A DNA stretch of 64,000 bases, from assembly GCA_964562015.1 (NCBI GenBank), contig CAZLRH010000017.1, forward strand, positions 1 to 64,000, read 5' to 3'. Position 1 is the stretch's first letter. Each line of letters opens with the position of its first letter. Shown in pieces: positions 17,011 to 25,731 of the stretch. The notes under the pieces are model-generated. The model made no database searches. It was not told where the DNA came from and was given only the letters and a program-made list of their open reading frames with translations. This stretch comes from CAZLRH01 sp964562015. Lineage in GTDB: Bacteria; Verrucomicrobiota; Verrucomicrobiia; Opitutales; JABDGR01. Position numbers and translations under genes: made by a program.

Positions 17011-17745
17011 TCAGTTCTTCTCTCTTCCCGCGCCCGCAAACCACCGGTGGGCAAATTGCTGCGACGCGAGCGAAAACAGGCAGTACGAAGTAAACCAGTA
17101 AAAGCCCATCCCAAAGGTGGCGCTGAAGGCCACCGCCGCCGCCGAGCCCGCGTTCGGATCACCCGCCCGCGTCTGGCTCGCCTGCGCGGCGAGGTACGCG
17201 ATGAAAATCGCGACGACAAATACGTCCGCCATCGACCATTTCGCCACGAGCTCCACCAGGGCGAGCGTGCGGCGGCGGGCGTTTTCCGGCAGGAAAAGCG
17301 ACAGCAGCACCAGCCCACCTTTACTAAACGGGATGATGACGCTGAACAGCAGGATGAGCGTCGCCGGCAACGGACTGCCCACTTCGTAAAGATGTTTCAC
17401 CGAGCCCGCGATGCTCCGCGTTTGCAGGTAAATTTCGGTGGACTCCGTGCTCTTCATCATGGACGCCTGCACCTGCGGCGTCAGTTTGGCGAGAATCGCC
17501 TGGCGCAAGTCGCCACCGCTCATCTCCAGCAGCGAAACCACGCCCGGGCTCATCATCGACTTGAGCAATTTCACCGTGTCGTCATCAAGCCCCTTTTCCA
17601 GCAGCGCGGGCACCATGCGCGCAACCCCGGCCGGTTGCAGCACCCCGCGAATAGTCAGCACCGGCATCACCAGGCCCGGAATCAGCAAGCCGATGGAAAC
17701 GGCCAGCAACGCAAGAATGACCAGACGGCGGGAATGGAAAGTCAT
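17011..17745 (-). CDS. PqiA-like inner membrane protein
   Basis: 244 residues with an N-terminal helix, a periplasmic loop of about 100 residues, and three C-terminal helices. The diagnostic PqiA signature is present as ELVAKWSMADVFVVAIFIAYL. PqiA proteins are inner membrane components of the PqiABC envelope lipid transport systems, but here only one PqiA-type domain is present and there is no MCE-domain partner gene. The 3' end is close to the convergent uup gene. Confidence 0.8.
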   Translation of the reverse strand: MTFHSRRLVILALLAVSIGLLIPGLVMPVLTIRGVLQPAGVARMVPALLEKGLDDDTVKLLKSMMSPGVVSLLEMSGGDLRQAILAKLTPQVQASMMKSTESTEIYLQTRSIAGSVKHLYEVGSPLPATLILLFSVIIPFSKGGLVLLSLFLPENARRRTLALVELVAKWSMADVFVVAIFIAYLAAQASQTRAGDPNAGSAAAVAFSATFGMGFYWFTSYCLFSLASQQFAHRWFAGAGREKN

Positions 17746-17824
17746 GGATGAATAAGCAGTACGGCTTGTCTGGCATCCGCGCCTCGAGGTGTCAATTCGG
17801 GGCTAAACTTCTTTTCCCCGGAAT

Positions 17825-19357
17825 TCACACCTTCAAATAAACTTCCAGCCGGCACTCAAAGCCACCGAGGTCAATTACCTGCTGCGATTGCAATTTCAAC
17901 GACGTGGCCGTGGGCGCCAGGCGCACCGGGTTCGGGAAAATCAACCGGCCGCCGGGCTTGAGCGCCCTCGCGGCGACCGAGAAAAGGTCCGCGATCAACT
18001 TATGCAAATCCGGCACGCGGATGCGCCGCCCCATCGGCGGGTTGGTGATGAGGAGGGTGATGCTGCGCGGGCGCAGGCCCTGGATTTTTTCGAAATCGCG
18101 AAAATCGGCGCACGCGAACCGCGCGGGCGTGGTGAGTTTTGCCGCCGCGACATTCGCCTGCGCAATCGCCAGGGCTTCCGGGCTGAGGTCCGTGCCGTGG
18201 AGCATTTGCACGCCGCCGCGCAGGGCGGTTTCGATGAGTTCGAGGCCCGAACCGCAAAAAGGATCCCACACGATTTCGTCCGGCACCCGCCCGGCCAGGC
18301 GCGCCATGCACGCGGCCAGCGGCGGATGCGAGGCGGCCCACACATCGTCGGTGCGAAACGCGAGGCGCGGGTCGGGCGTGATTTTAGGGCGCAACTCAAC
18401 GGAACAGCCGTGCTTGATGGCGTGCAGGTCAATCGCCCACGGGGCCTGCCGCGCGTCATTGAGAATTTCCGGGCACAGTGCATACGCGCGATTGGCCACG
18501 AGTTGCACCGCGCCGCGCTGGTGGCCCTTGCCCACGTACGCGAGCCGGTACCGCAGGGAGCCTTCCGTGAAGGTTTTCAGCAACTGCCGCGACAGCGGGG
18601 ATGTGATCACCTCCGCGAGCGGCTCGATGGATTGGGCGGGCGAGGGCGCGCGCACGACGCCGAGACCGAAGCCCACGGTGTCAAAACAGTGGAGCGAGAA
18701 CAAGTCGCCGAGCGAAAACGGCGCGGTCGGGGTGATGGCGACACATTGGCCGCGAAATTCAAGCAGGCGAAATTTGCCGTGCTGGTTGATGTATTCCTGC
18801 ACCTCGTCGCGGACGATGGTTTCGAGTCCCTTGCGGCACCGCAGGTGAATGCGCAACCCGCGCCCGGGCGAGAAAACAGCGTCGAGGCGGATGGTGCTTG
18901 GGCTTTCCGCGCGCGCAAGGCTGGCCTTCACTTTCAACTCGGTTTGCGGGAGCAGCCCGGGCTGGGCGACCACCGCCGCGAGCGTGGCGGGGCCGCCGAT
19001 TTTCGCGAGCGTCTGCCCCAGCGATTTTTTTTCACGCTCGCCCGCCGGATTTTTGAGCAGCGACAAAAGCTGGCTCTCCTCGTTCGTGCCCGCTCCGATT
19101 TTCGGCAGCGCCGCCATGGCATACCGACGGATTTTTTCCTCGGGGTCCTGCAAGAGGCGCGTCAACCACGCCCGCACCGCCGCTTTTTGTTCCGGGCTGC
19201 CGGTGGCGGAAAAGGCCACGCCCACGGCGCGAATGAGGGCGACCCGCTGCATGCGTTCCCGCGGCGCGGCCCGGTCGAAGGCCGGCACTTCCTCCGTCCA
19301 GAGTTTTTCCGCCGGCAGGGCGCGCAGTTGGCGGTACAGTTCCTTGTCGGATTTCAT
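17825..19357 (-). CDS. HEAT-repeat/THUMP-like RNA methyltransferase (COG0116-like)
   Basis: 510 residues. Residues about 25-130 form HEAT-like helical repeats (RAWLTRLLQDPEEKIRRYAMAAL, AKIGGPATLAAV). A THUMP-like segment follows (LRCRKGLETIVRDEV). The C-terminal half is a class I methyltransferase with motif I WDPFCGSGLELIETAL and motif IV NPPMGRR, which places it near the RlmL/TrmN type of N2-guanine RNA methyltransferases. The start at 19357 is chosen over upstream starts to 19492 because the latter add unrelated sequence. The target RNA is not known; the HEAT extension is unusual for this family. Confidence 0.75.
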   Translation of the reverse strand: MKSDKELYRQLRALPAEKLWTEEVPAFDRAAPRERMQRVALIRAVGVAFSATGSPEQKAAVRAWLTRLLQDPEEKIRRYAMAALPKIGAGTNEESQLLSLLKNPAGEREKKSLGQTLAKIGGPATLAAVVAQPGLLPQTELKVKASLARAESPSTIRLDAVFSPGRGLRIHLRCRKGLETIVRDEVQEYINQHGKFRLLEFRGQCVAITPTAPFSLGDLFSLHCFDTVGFGLGVVRAPSPAQSIEPLAEVITSPLSRQLLKTFTEGSLRYRLAYVGKGHQRGAVQLVANRAYALCPEILNDARQAPWAIDLHAIKHGCSVELRPKITPDPRLAFRTDDVWAASHPPLAACMARLAGRVPDEIVWDPFCGSGLELIETALRGGVQMLHGTDLSPEALAIAQANVAAAKLTTPARFACADFRDFEKIQGLRPRSITLLITNPPMGRRIRVPDLHKLIADLFSVAARALKPGGRLIFPNPVRLAPTATSLKLQSQQVIDLGGFECRLEVYLKV

Positions 19358-19509
19358 GAACAACCCACCCTGAGTGATGCCCACCCCGGACGCAACTCCA
19401 ACGGGCGCGGTGGCGGCGAAATAATGGCGTCGATAATTCGGCGGCCAGGCCATTTTATTTGCCAGCCCTTGAGCCCGGCGGATATACACCACACCGCCGC
19501 CACGAGGCT

Positions 19510-20121
19510 ATGAACGAAACGAGCAAAACTAAAAAAATCTGGGGCGCGCGGGAGAAAAAAATCCTGCGCGGCCGCGGGATCGACATCGGGTGCGGGCCCG
19601 ATCCCGTCCACCGCCGCGTGCGCCGGTTTGACCACTGGCAAGGCGACGCGAACCGGATTACGAAATATGTGCGGGAGCAATTCGATTACGTTTACTCCTC
19701 GCATTGCCTGGAGCACATGGATAACCCCCGCGCGGCGCTCCGCGAATGGTGGAAGCTGGTCAAACCCGGCGGGCATCTTTTCCTCATCGTGCCCGACGAG
19801 GATCTCTACGAGCAGGGCGTTTTTCCGAGCCGGTTCAATTCCGATCACAAGGCCACGTTTACCATCGCGAAGGCGCACAGTTGGTCTCCGGTTTCGATCA
19901 ATGTCCTGGACTTGGTCCGTCGTTTGCCCGGGGCGGAGTTGGTCAGCATTGTTTTGCAGGACCACGGTTACGACCGCAGCCTGCAGCGGCAGGGCGAGGC
20001 CTGGTCGGGTCCCGATACGGCAGTCGATCAAACCTGGCGGGCCGGGGTGCTGGCGCAAATCCAATGCATTGTGAAAAAGCTTCCTGGGCCGCCGAAGCGC
20101 CGCCAAAAATCCATCCGATGA
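19510..20121 (+). CDS. SAM-dependent methyltransferase, class I
   Basis: 203 residues of Methyltransferase_11 type. Motif I is GIDIGCGPDPVHRRV; the later FDYVYSSHCLEHMDNPRAAL and WWKLVKPGGHLFLIVPDED blocks are typical of this superfamily, which often methylates sugars or lipids in surface-glycan loci. The substrate cannot be told from the sequence. The ATG at 19510 is used because the upstream extension to 19459 is unlike the family. It is divergent from the RNA methyltransferase gene. Confidence 0.8.
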   Translation: MNETSKTKKIWGAREKKILRGRGIDIGCGPDPVHRRVRRFDHWQGDANRITKYVREQFDYVYSSHCLEHMDNPRAALREWWKLVKPGGHLFLIVPDEDLYEQGVFPSRFNSDHKATFTIAKAHSWSPVSINVLDLVRRLPGAELVSIVLQDHGYDRSLQRQGEAWSGPDTAVDQTWRAGVLAQIQCIVKKLPGPPKRRQKSIR

Positions 20122-20163
20122 ACCGCGGTCAAAAACGCGGAGGCAAAATTTCTCCCGTAGAAA

Positions 20164-20640
20164 TTAATTCTGGGGGCGCCATTCCCCGCGGGCGGGCATG
20201 GCGGCCGGCGTGGGTGGTGGAGTGGGCGCCGGCTGGTGCAGGCGTTCATGCCAGGTTTTGGCCGCCGCCATGAAGCGCAGCAACGCCTCCTCAAACACGG
20301 TGTAATCGAGGCCATTTTCAGGCAGCCGCCGCGCCAGCACGACCACACCCGACTCCGGGTCGAGCGACAAGGTCGCCTCGCTCGTCTCGGACCAAAAAAG
20401 ATTCGCGCGCAATAGATGCGGCGCCCAAGCAGCAATGTCGCGGGCTGCCAATTGCGCGAGACCACAAAACACGGTGACGGCCTGGGTGGGCTCGTCGTAA
20501 TACAGGGTCAATTGAAAATCCGCGCCCACATTCAAGACGCAGCGGCCGAATTCGTCCACCTCGAGGCCGGGATGGTTGATGCGGCGACCCAATTCCTCCA
20601 GCAAAGGCTGATAACGTTCGATGCCCACAGCCGCATCCAT
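20164..20640 (-). CDS. Class I (CesT/Tir-type) T3SS chaperone
   Basis: About 158 residues with the fold pattern of small type III secretion chaperones: helix YQPLLEELGRRINHPGLEVDEFGRCVLNVG, strands FQLTLYYDEPTQAVTVFCGL, LLRANLFW, then LSLDPESGVVVLARRLP and a C-terminal helix with a Pro-rich tail. Such dimers hold effectors or translocators unfolded for secretion. The LLRANLFW block is shared with the chaperone at 48831-49280. The frame continues upstream to a GTG at 20736; the ATG at 20640 fits the family start better but is not certain. It marks the left end of the T3SS locus. Confidence 0.75.
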   Translation of the reverse strand: MDAAVGIERYQPLLEELGRRINHPGLEVDEFGRCVLNVGADFQLTLYYDEPTQAVTVFCGLAQLAARDIAAWAPHLLRANLFWSETSEATLSLDPESGVVVLARRLPENGLDYTVFEEALLRFMAAAKTWHERLHQPAPTPPPTPAAMPARGEWRPQN

Positions 20641-20807
20641 ACAACGGCCCGTTTGCTTCAGCAAGTCCAGAAGCGCGCGGCCGAACTCAACAACCTCAAC
20701 CGGTGCAGCCTTTGCACATGAAAACAAGCCTGGCACTTTTACATTGTTCGGTGATCGTCGTTTTCCTTTAGTTAGGCAGGGTTATCCACTTAAAACGTCA
20801 AACCGCC

Positions 20808-21212
20808 TTGAACACCACGGTCATTGCCCAGACCGCCCGCGAAACCCTTGCGGGCACGCTTTCCTTCCCGGAAGTAGTGCAGCGATTACTCGGGGCGGGC
20901 GTGGAGTATTACCATGTGGATTACGTCGGTATGAAAAAGACTTTTTACAGTGCCGACGGGGAAATCTTGGTGACTCCTCTAAATTACGAAGGCCTGCCTC
21001 CGGTGGCCGCTCGATTCTCCACCGAGGAATTGCGCGCGAACATCCTCGACAGCCAGCGGCACGGGCAGAAATACCGCGACTTCACCCGCCGGGCCATGGA
21101 GGCGGGGGTGCAAGGCTATTTTGCTTTTCTGACGGGCAAACGGGTGACCTACCTTGGCCGTCAGGGCGACCAGCACACCGAATGGTTTCCCGGCGCCGCG
21201 CCCACTCCCTAG
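20808..21212 (+). CDS. DUF1398 family protein
   Basis: 134 residues matching the DUF1398 pattern: LLGAGVEYYHVDYVGMKKTFYSADGE, then an AARFSTEELRANILDSQ helix, and FTRRAMEAGVQGYFAFLTGKRVTYLGRQGDQHTEWFP. The family is small, cytosolic and of unknown function. The only suitable start is a TTG at 20808. It lies between a divergent CesT-type chaperone and the FliO-like gene at the T3SS border, so an association with secretion is possible but unproven. Confidence 0.65.
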   Translation: MNTTVIAQTARETLAGTLSFPEVVQRLLGAGVEYYHVDYVGMKKTFYSADGEILVTPLNYEGLPPVAARFSTEELRANILDSQRHGQKYRDFTRRAMEAGVQGYFAFLTGKRVTYLGRQGDQHTEWFPGAAPTP

Positions 21213-21280
21213 CACGCAGCGCGCCCGCGTCGGCGAAAATAGCCTTGCGCCGGAGTCGGGTAAACAGAAATTCTAGTTTT

Positions 21281-21898
21281 ATGAATATCGTGTCTGGCCG
21301 TGCCGCGTTGTTTTGGTTCGCGGCGGGAGTGAGCCTGGCCGGAGTGCCGGAGCGAATGCTGCATGCCGCTGTAGGCGACGCCCCCGCGGCGGCCTCGGTC
21401 CCCGCGCCCGCGGAGGGCACGGCGACACCCGCCGCGACCACCGGGACGCCTGCGCCCAGGCCGGATACGCCATTTCCCGTGCTCTCTACGCCGGCGGCGC
21501 CCTCGGCCATGCCGTCACTCGAACCGGCCGCCGGCCCCGCGCCCTTGCCGGCGGAGCTGGCTCCGAGTCTCGGCAGTTTGATAACTGTAATTATTATTTA
21601 TCTCCTGGTCCTCGGCGGACTCGGGTGGTTTGTCATCTGGCTGTACCGGCGGCTGGGCCAGCGGGTCGGCGGCTTGGTGGCGGGCACGGAGGTCAAGATT
21701 TGCCACCAGCGGATGATCGGGCAGCGGCAGGCGCTGCTGGTGGTGCGTTACCGCGACCACGAATATTTCCTCGGAGTCACGCCGCAGCAGATTACGCGGC
21801 TCGACATGCGGCCCGTGGATGCCGAGGGCGAGCTCGCGCAACTCGATCCGGCGGTGCTGAAAGCCTCCGCGCCGTCCACGCCGCCGAAATCAAGCTGA
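21281..21898 (+). CDS. FliO-like export-gate assembly protein beside sctU
   Basis: 205 residues: a signal-like N-terminus, a Pro/Ala-rich stretch to about residue 95, one membrane helix at about 100-121 (LITVIIIYLLVLGGLGWFVIW), then a cytoplasmic domain with QRMIGQRQALLVVRYRDHEY and FLGVTPQQITRL. The last block is the hallmark of FliO, the flagellar protein that helps assemble the FliP (SctR) export-gate core. FliO is normally absent from virulence-type T3SS. Its 3' end overlaps the convergent sctU gene by 9 bases. The assignment rests on domain pattern and context. Confidence 0.7.
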   Translation: MNIVSGRAALFWFAAGVSLAGVPERMLHAAVGDAPAAASVPAPAEGTATPAATTGTPAPRPDTPFPVLSTPAAPSAMPSLEPAAGPAPLPAELAPSLGSLITVIIIYLLVLGGLGWFVIWLYRRLGQRVGGLVAGTEVKICHQRMIGQRQALLVVRYRDHEYFLGVTPQQITRLDMRPVDAEGELAQLDPAVLKASAPSTPPKSS

Positions 21899-22954
21899 CT
21901 TGGTGCGGCCTTCTTTCTCGACCCACTTGAGCACTTCGGCCACGGGGCGAATAAGCTCCGTGGGGACGTATTCCATAAGGTGGCCGTTGTCGAAGAGGTC
22001 GTGCGCGAGCGGAATGTTTTGCATGATGGGCACGCCGGCCTCCTGCGCGGCCTTGATCATCGCATGGGCGGTGGCGCCTTCGCCTTTGGCGACGACGAAC
22101 GGCAACTGCCCCTGCTCCTTGTTGTAATAGAGGGCGATGGCGAGGTGGGTCGGGTTCGTCACCAGCACGCTGGCCTTGCGGGTGTATTCGACGCTGTCGT
22201 TCATGGCCATTTCCTGGGCGAGCTGCTTGCGCTTGCCCTTGATGATGGGATCGCCCTCCTGCTCCTTATATTCCCGTTTGACCTCGTCCTTCGTCATTTT
22301 CAATTCCTTCATGTAATTGTGGCGCTGGTAGCCGTAATCGATGGCCGCAAACACAACGAAGGCCAGGATGGTGTACGTGAAAAGCGTGTGCAGCACCGTG
22401 GGCAGGTAGGCGAGCAGGCCGGCCGGGCTGGTGTAGGGCAACTGCAGCAGCGAGTTCAATTGGTCGCGGATGGCGATGTAGAGCAGCGTGCCGAGAAACG
22501 AGACCTTGAGCAGGTTCATGCCCAAGTTGAAGACCGACTTCATTGAAAAGATTTTCTTCGCGCCGGAAATCGGGCTGAGCTTGTTGAGGTCGGGGGTGAG
22601 CGGCTTGAGCGTCAACAAAAAGCCGAATTGCAGGACGTTGCCCGCAATGGCCGCCACAATCACCACGACCATCAGCGGAATCACCAATTGCAGGTAGAGC
22701 CCGCCCAGCGACACGAACAGGCCGGACACCGTGCCCTCAAAATCCTGGTACGGCACGACGGCCGCCGTTTGCGAAAACAGGGCCATCAGGTTCGTCTGAA
22801 TGCCCGGCCACGCCACGAAGAAATAGAGAAAAATCGCGAGCAGCAGCGCGGTGGAAACGATGTCCGCGCTTTTCGCCACCTGGCCTTTTTCGCGGGCGTC
22901 GCGCAGGCGTTTCTCGGTGGGCAGTTCAGTTTTTTCGCCGGAGGATTCGCTCAC
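21890..22954 (-). CDS. sctU: T3SS export-apparatus switch protein SctU (YscU/FlhB)
   Basis: 354 residues: four membrane helices in the first 215 residues, then a cytoplasmic domain with the self-cleavage motif NPTH (residues 267-270) in VLVTNPTHLAIALYY. Cleavage between N and P lets the system change from needle to translocator and effector export. The N-terminus GEKTELPTEKRLRDAREKGQV is the family signature. It is the last gene of the long minus-strand operon, overlaps sctT by 4 bases and meets the FliO-like gene tail to tail. Confidence 0.96.
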   Translation of the reverse strand: MSESSGEKTELPTEKRLRDAREKGQVAKSADIVSTALLLAIFLYFFVAWPGIQTNLMALFSQTAAVVPYQDFEGTVSGLFVSLGGLYLQLVIPLMVVVIVAAIAGNVLQFGFLLTLKPLTPDLNKLSPISGAKKIFSMKSVFNLGMNLLKVSFLGTLLYIAIRDQLNSLLQLPYTSPAGLLAYLPTVLHTLFTYTILAFVVFAAIDYGYQRHNYMKELKMTKDEVKREYKEQEGDPIIKGKRKQLAQEMAMNDSVEYTRKASVLVTNPTHLAIALYYNKEQGQLPFVVAKGEGATAHAMIKAAQEAGVPIMQNIPLAHDLFDNGHLMEYVPTELIRPVAEVLKWVEKEGRTKSA

Positions 22955-23739
22955 GGATGAATCATGGTCTTAATCAACTGGAAGGTATGGGTCAATTGGA
23001 ACTTCGACCGCAGAATGATATCCTGGTAAAGCCAGATGAGTGACATGAGCATAAACAGCGCGCCGGCGCTTTTGACGGGCATGGAGAGGAAAAACACGTT
23101 CAACTGCGGAGCGAAGCGGTTGATCAATCCGAAGCCGACATCCACCAGCACCATCACCACCAGCATCGGAGCTGACCAGAGCAGGATGAGCCGCATGAAG
23201 CTGTCCATCTCCCGCAGCATCAGCGGGCCGAACAGCGGGTGAATCCACGGGTCGAAGCTCAGGATGGGCCAGAGTTGAAACGATTCGTAAAACCCGGTCA
23301 AAAACACGAGGAAAAATCCGCCCGCGAAAAAAAGGACCACGAACAGGCGTTGCAGCAGCGCGCCGAGCACGGAGGTCTGGTCGCCCAGCGTTGGGTCGAA
23401 GACCGACGACATGCTGCTGCCGCGCTGGGTGTCCACCAGCGAGCCGATGCACTGGATGATTTCAAAAATCAGCGAGCAGAAAAAGCCGATGAAGAGGCCG
23501 ATGAAAACCTCCTTGAACAACAGCATGAGCACAAAGAGCCCCGACACTGGATGAGCCTGAAATTCCTGCCAAAGGTTGGGATACATTCCGACGGCAAAGG
23601 TGAGCACGAGCACATTGCGCGCGACGCCGGTGACGACGGGCGGACCCAGCGGACCGAAGGCCGTGTAGCAGGCCATGAAGCGGGCGGTGCACAGGGTCAG
23701 CACCATGATCCACTCGTTGAGCTGAATGAAGGTATTCAC
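22951..23739 (-). CDS. sctT: T3SS export-apparatus protein SctT (YscT/FliR)
   Basis: 262 residues with the membrane-helix layout of the FliR/SctT family, including FKEVFIGLFIGFFCSLIFEIIQCIGSLVDTQRG and a nearby FDPTLGDQTSVLGALLQRLF block. SctT joins SctR and SctS in the helical export gate at the centre of the basal body. The start is a GTG at 23739 reading MNTFIQLNEW. The gene overlaps sctU by 4 bases. Confidence 0.94.
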   Translation of the reverse strand: MNTFIQLNEWIMVLTLCTARFMACYTAFGPLGPPVVTGVARNVLVLTFAVGMYPNLWQEFQAHPVSGLFVLMLLFKEVFIGLFIGFFCSLIFEIIQCIGSLVDTQRGSSMSSVFDPTLGDQTSVLGALLQRLFVVLFFAGGFFLVFLTGFYESFQLWPILSFDPWIHPLFGPLMLREMDSFMRLILLWSAPMLVVMVLVDVGFGLINRFAPQLNVFFLSMPVKSAGALFMLMSLIWLYQDIILRSKFQLTHTFQLIKTMIHP

Positions 23740-23779
23740 GGCGGCATAGCCCCGGCCATCTCGCGACGGCCCCCGCGGG

Positions 23780-24046
23780 TCAGGTCAGATACGGGAAATT
23801 GCGGAAGATTTGCAGCGCGAAGCTCAGCAGCGCGCCGCGCATCCAGTAGGCGGTCGCCACGAGCGTAATAGTCACCGTGATCAATTTGATGGCCGTGCCC
23901 AGGGTCTGATCCTGAATTTGCGTGAGCGCTTGCATCAGGCTCACCAGCACGCCCACCACAGTGGCCACGAGAATCGGCGGCATCGACAGGTACAACACGA
24001 GCAGGAGGGCCTGCACGGTCAACTGTACGTAATTGTCGAGATTCAT
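23780..24046 (-). CDS. sctS: T3SS export-apparatus protein SctS (YscS/FliQ)
   Basis: 88 residues with two membrane helices, the invariant SctS/FliQ layout: LTVQALLLVLYLSMPPILVATVVGVLVSLMQALTQIQDQTL in the first hairpin, then a second helix starting LITVTITLV. Four copies stack beneath SctR in the gate. It lies 5 bases after sctR. Confidence 0.95.
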   Translation of the reverse strand: MNLDNYVQLTVQALLLVLYLSMPPILVATVVGVLVSLMQALTQIQDQTLGTAIKLITVTITLVATAYWMRGALLSFALQIFRNFPYLT

Positions 24047-24051
24047 GGGCG

Positions 24052-24708
24052 CTACTGGTAAGTCAAAATGACCCCTTGGAACAAAGTGGCCCAGCCGTTG
24101 ACGAGCACGAAAAGCAGCAACTTGAACGGCAGCGAGATGGTCATCGGCGACACCATCATCATGCCCATGGCGAGGAGTACATTGGAGACGACGAGGTCGA
24201 TGATGATGAAGGGCAGGAAAAGCAGAAAGCCGATTTGAAAGGCCGAGGTCAGTTCCGCCACGGCAAAGGCCGGCACGAGCACGAGCAAGTGATGGTCATC
24301 GAGGCCGACTTGCGCCTCGGCCGACCATGTCTTTTGCAGGTGGCGCAGGAAAAAGACGCGGTCTTTGGGCTTGGTGTGCTTGAGCAAAAATTGTCGGAAA
24401 GGCTCCACGGATTTGGTCGCCGCCGGCAACAAAGTTTCGGCATTCCAACTGGTGACCCCCTGAGCCTGAAAGATGTTATACGATTCGCGAAACGTCGGCG
24501 CCATGATGAAGACGCTGAGCACGATGGCCAGGCCGTTGACGACCATGTTCGGCGGAATTTGCTGCGTGCCGAGGGCGTTTTTGACGAGACCAATCACCAC
24601 CACCAGCTTCACATACGAAGTCACCATCAAAATGAAAAACGGCGTCAGCCCGAGGGCCACCATCAACAGTAGCAGATTGGACGGGCTGGGAATCTCAATG
24701 CTATTCAT
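24052..24708 (-). CDS. sctR: T3SS export-apparatus core protein SctR (YscR/FliP)
   Basis: 218 residues with four membrane helices. Family signatures are LIVGLVKNALGTQQIPPNMVVNGLAIVLS-like sequence near the N-terminus (VVVIGLVKNALGTQQIPPNM) and AFQIGFLLFLPFIIIDLVVSNVLLAMGMMM at the C-terminal half. Five SctR subunits form the core onto which SctT and SctS assemble; in flagella this step is helped by FliO, of which a relative is encoded at the end of this operon. The gene overlaps the end of sctQ by 4 bases. Confidence 0.96.
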   Translation of the reverse strand: MNSIEIPSPSNLLLLMVALGLTPFFILMVTSYVKLVVVIGLVKNALGTQQIPPNMVVNGLAIVLSVFIMAPTFRESYNIFQAQGVTSWNAETLLPAATKSVEPFRQFLLKHTKPKDRVFFLRHLQKTWSAEAQVGLDDHHLLVLVPAFAVAELTSAFQIGFLLFLPFIIIDLVVSNVLLAMGMMMVSPMTISLPFKLLLFVLVNGWATLFQGVILTYQ

Positions 24709-25706
24709 GGCAATTTAAGACGCACGACCTTCACGCCCAACACATCACCCAGGCGTACCAATTCGCCCTCACCGATGGTCACGCCGTTGGCGACAAGTGC
24801 GACGGACGTGCCCGGCGGTTTGGGCAACTCAAAGCAATAACCGGCCTGGAGGCTGCGCAATTCCTTGAGCGGCAGTTCCACGCGGCCCGCCTCGAAAATC
24901 ACCTGGATGGGCAAATCGTCGGCCCAGTGGTCGGCGGCGCGGGCGGGAGCGGGCGGAGTTTCGGCGGCCATGGGTGCGAGCAGTTCGATTTTTGAGCCGG
25001 CGGCTTTCGCGCCGAAATAACGGTTGGCCCCGGCCCGGACTCGGTAATTAGGTTCGGTCGCGCCCGGCTGGCAATCCAAAAGCACGAGGTCGCCCGCGGC
25101 CAAGCCAGCCCACGCCGAGGCCGGGAGGGTGCGGCGGCCGAGTTCGAGCACCAGCGGACAGGGGAGATCCTCGGTGCCGGTGGCGTCAGTCACTGCGGCC
25201 ACGCGCGGCCAGCTTTCTGTCAATGCCGTCCAGGCTTGGTCATTCAACAAAAGGAGCAGGCCGAGTTCGCCGCCAGGCGTGAGCGAGACCTTCACTTTCA
25301 CTCCCTCGAGCGGCTGGGGTGGTGGAGTTTTGCTCCATGCGCTGAGGCGCACCGGTCGGCCCAACTGGGCTTCGAGCGGTTCCAGCCAGGGCGCGAGCAC
25401 CGCCGGCCAGACGAAATCCGCCAAGTCCGCCGGCGGATGGGGGTCGAGAAAGGCGCGCAAATCCTCGGGGGCCAGTTTGGCCAATTGCTCGGCGGTCCAG
25501 CCGCAATAGCCCTGCCACCCACCCGCTTCCCATTGGCACCAGAGGTTGCAGCCGCTCGCGGCGGCCGCGGGTTCCGGCACGCGTTCGAGGCGCAATTGTG
25601 TCGCGGGCGCGGGCCACGCCAGGACGCGGGCCACGCCAAAGAGTGCTCGTTCGCGCGGCAGCGCGGGCGGGGCGTCGGGTAGCACCAAGGATTGCGGCTC
25701 GCTCAT
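24705..25706 (-). CDS. sctQ: T3SS C-ring/sorting-platform protein SctQ (YscQ/FliN-FliM)
   Basis: 333 residues. The C-terminal 80 residues form a SpoA domain (LPIQVIFEAGRVELPLKELRSLQAGYCFEL, then GEGELVRLGDVLGVKVVRL), preceded by a second SpoA-like region (LPCPLVLELGRRTLPASAWAGLAAGDLVLLD). Two SpoA domains are the usual SctQ plan; the second can also be translated separately in Yersinia. SctQ forms the cytoplasmic pods with SctK and SctL. The ATG at 25706 gives a start 25 bases after the sctP stop, whereas the upstream start at 25757 overlaps sctP. Confidence 0.88.
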   Translation of the reverse strand: MSEPQSLVLPDAPPALPRERALFGVARVLAWPAPATQLRLERVPEPAAAASGCNLWCQWEAGGWQGYCGWTAEQLAKLAPEDLRAFLDPHPPADLADFVWPAVLAPWLEPLEAQLGRPVRLSAWSKTPPPQPLEGVKVKVSLTPGGELGLLLLLNDQAWTALTESWPRVAAVTDATGTEDLPCPLVLELGRRTLPASAWAGLAAGDLVLLDCQPGATEPNYRVRAGANRYFGAKAAGSKIELLAPMAAETPPAPARAADHWADDLPIQVIFEAGRVELPLKELRSLQAGYCFELPKPPGTSVALVANGVTIGEGELVRLGDVLGVKVVRLKLP

Positions 25707-25731
25707 GGGAGTTGGAAAATCCGGGCGGCCC

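Noticed and set aside
17888..19513. Plus-strand open frame of 541 residues
   Set aside because: It is antisense to the RNA methyltransferase gene and is Arg/His/Ala-rich without any family pattern.
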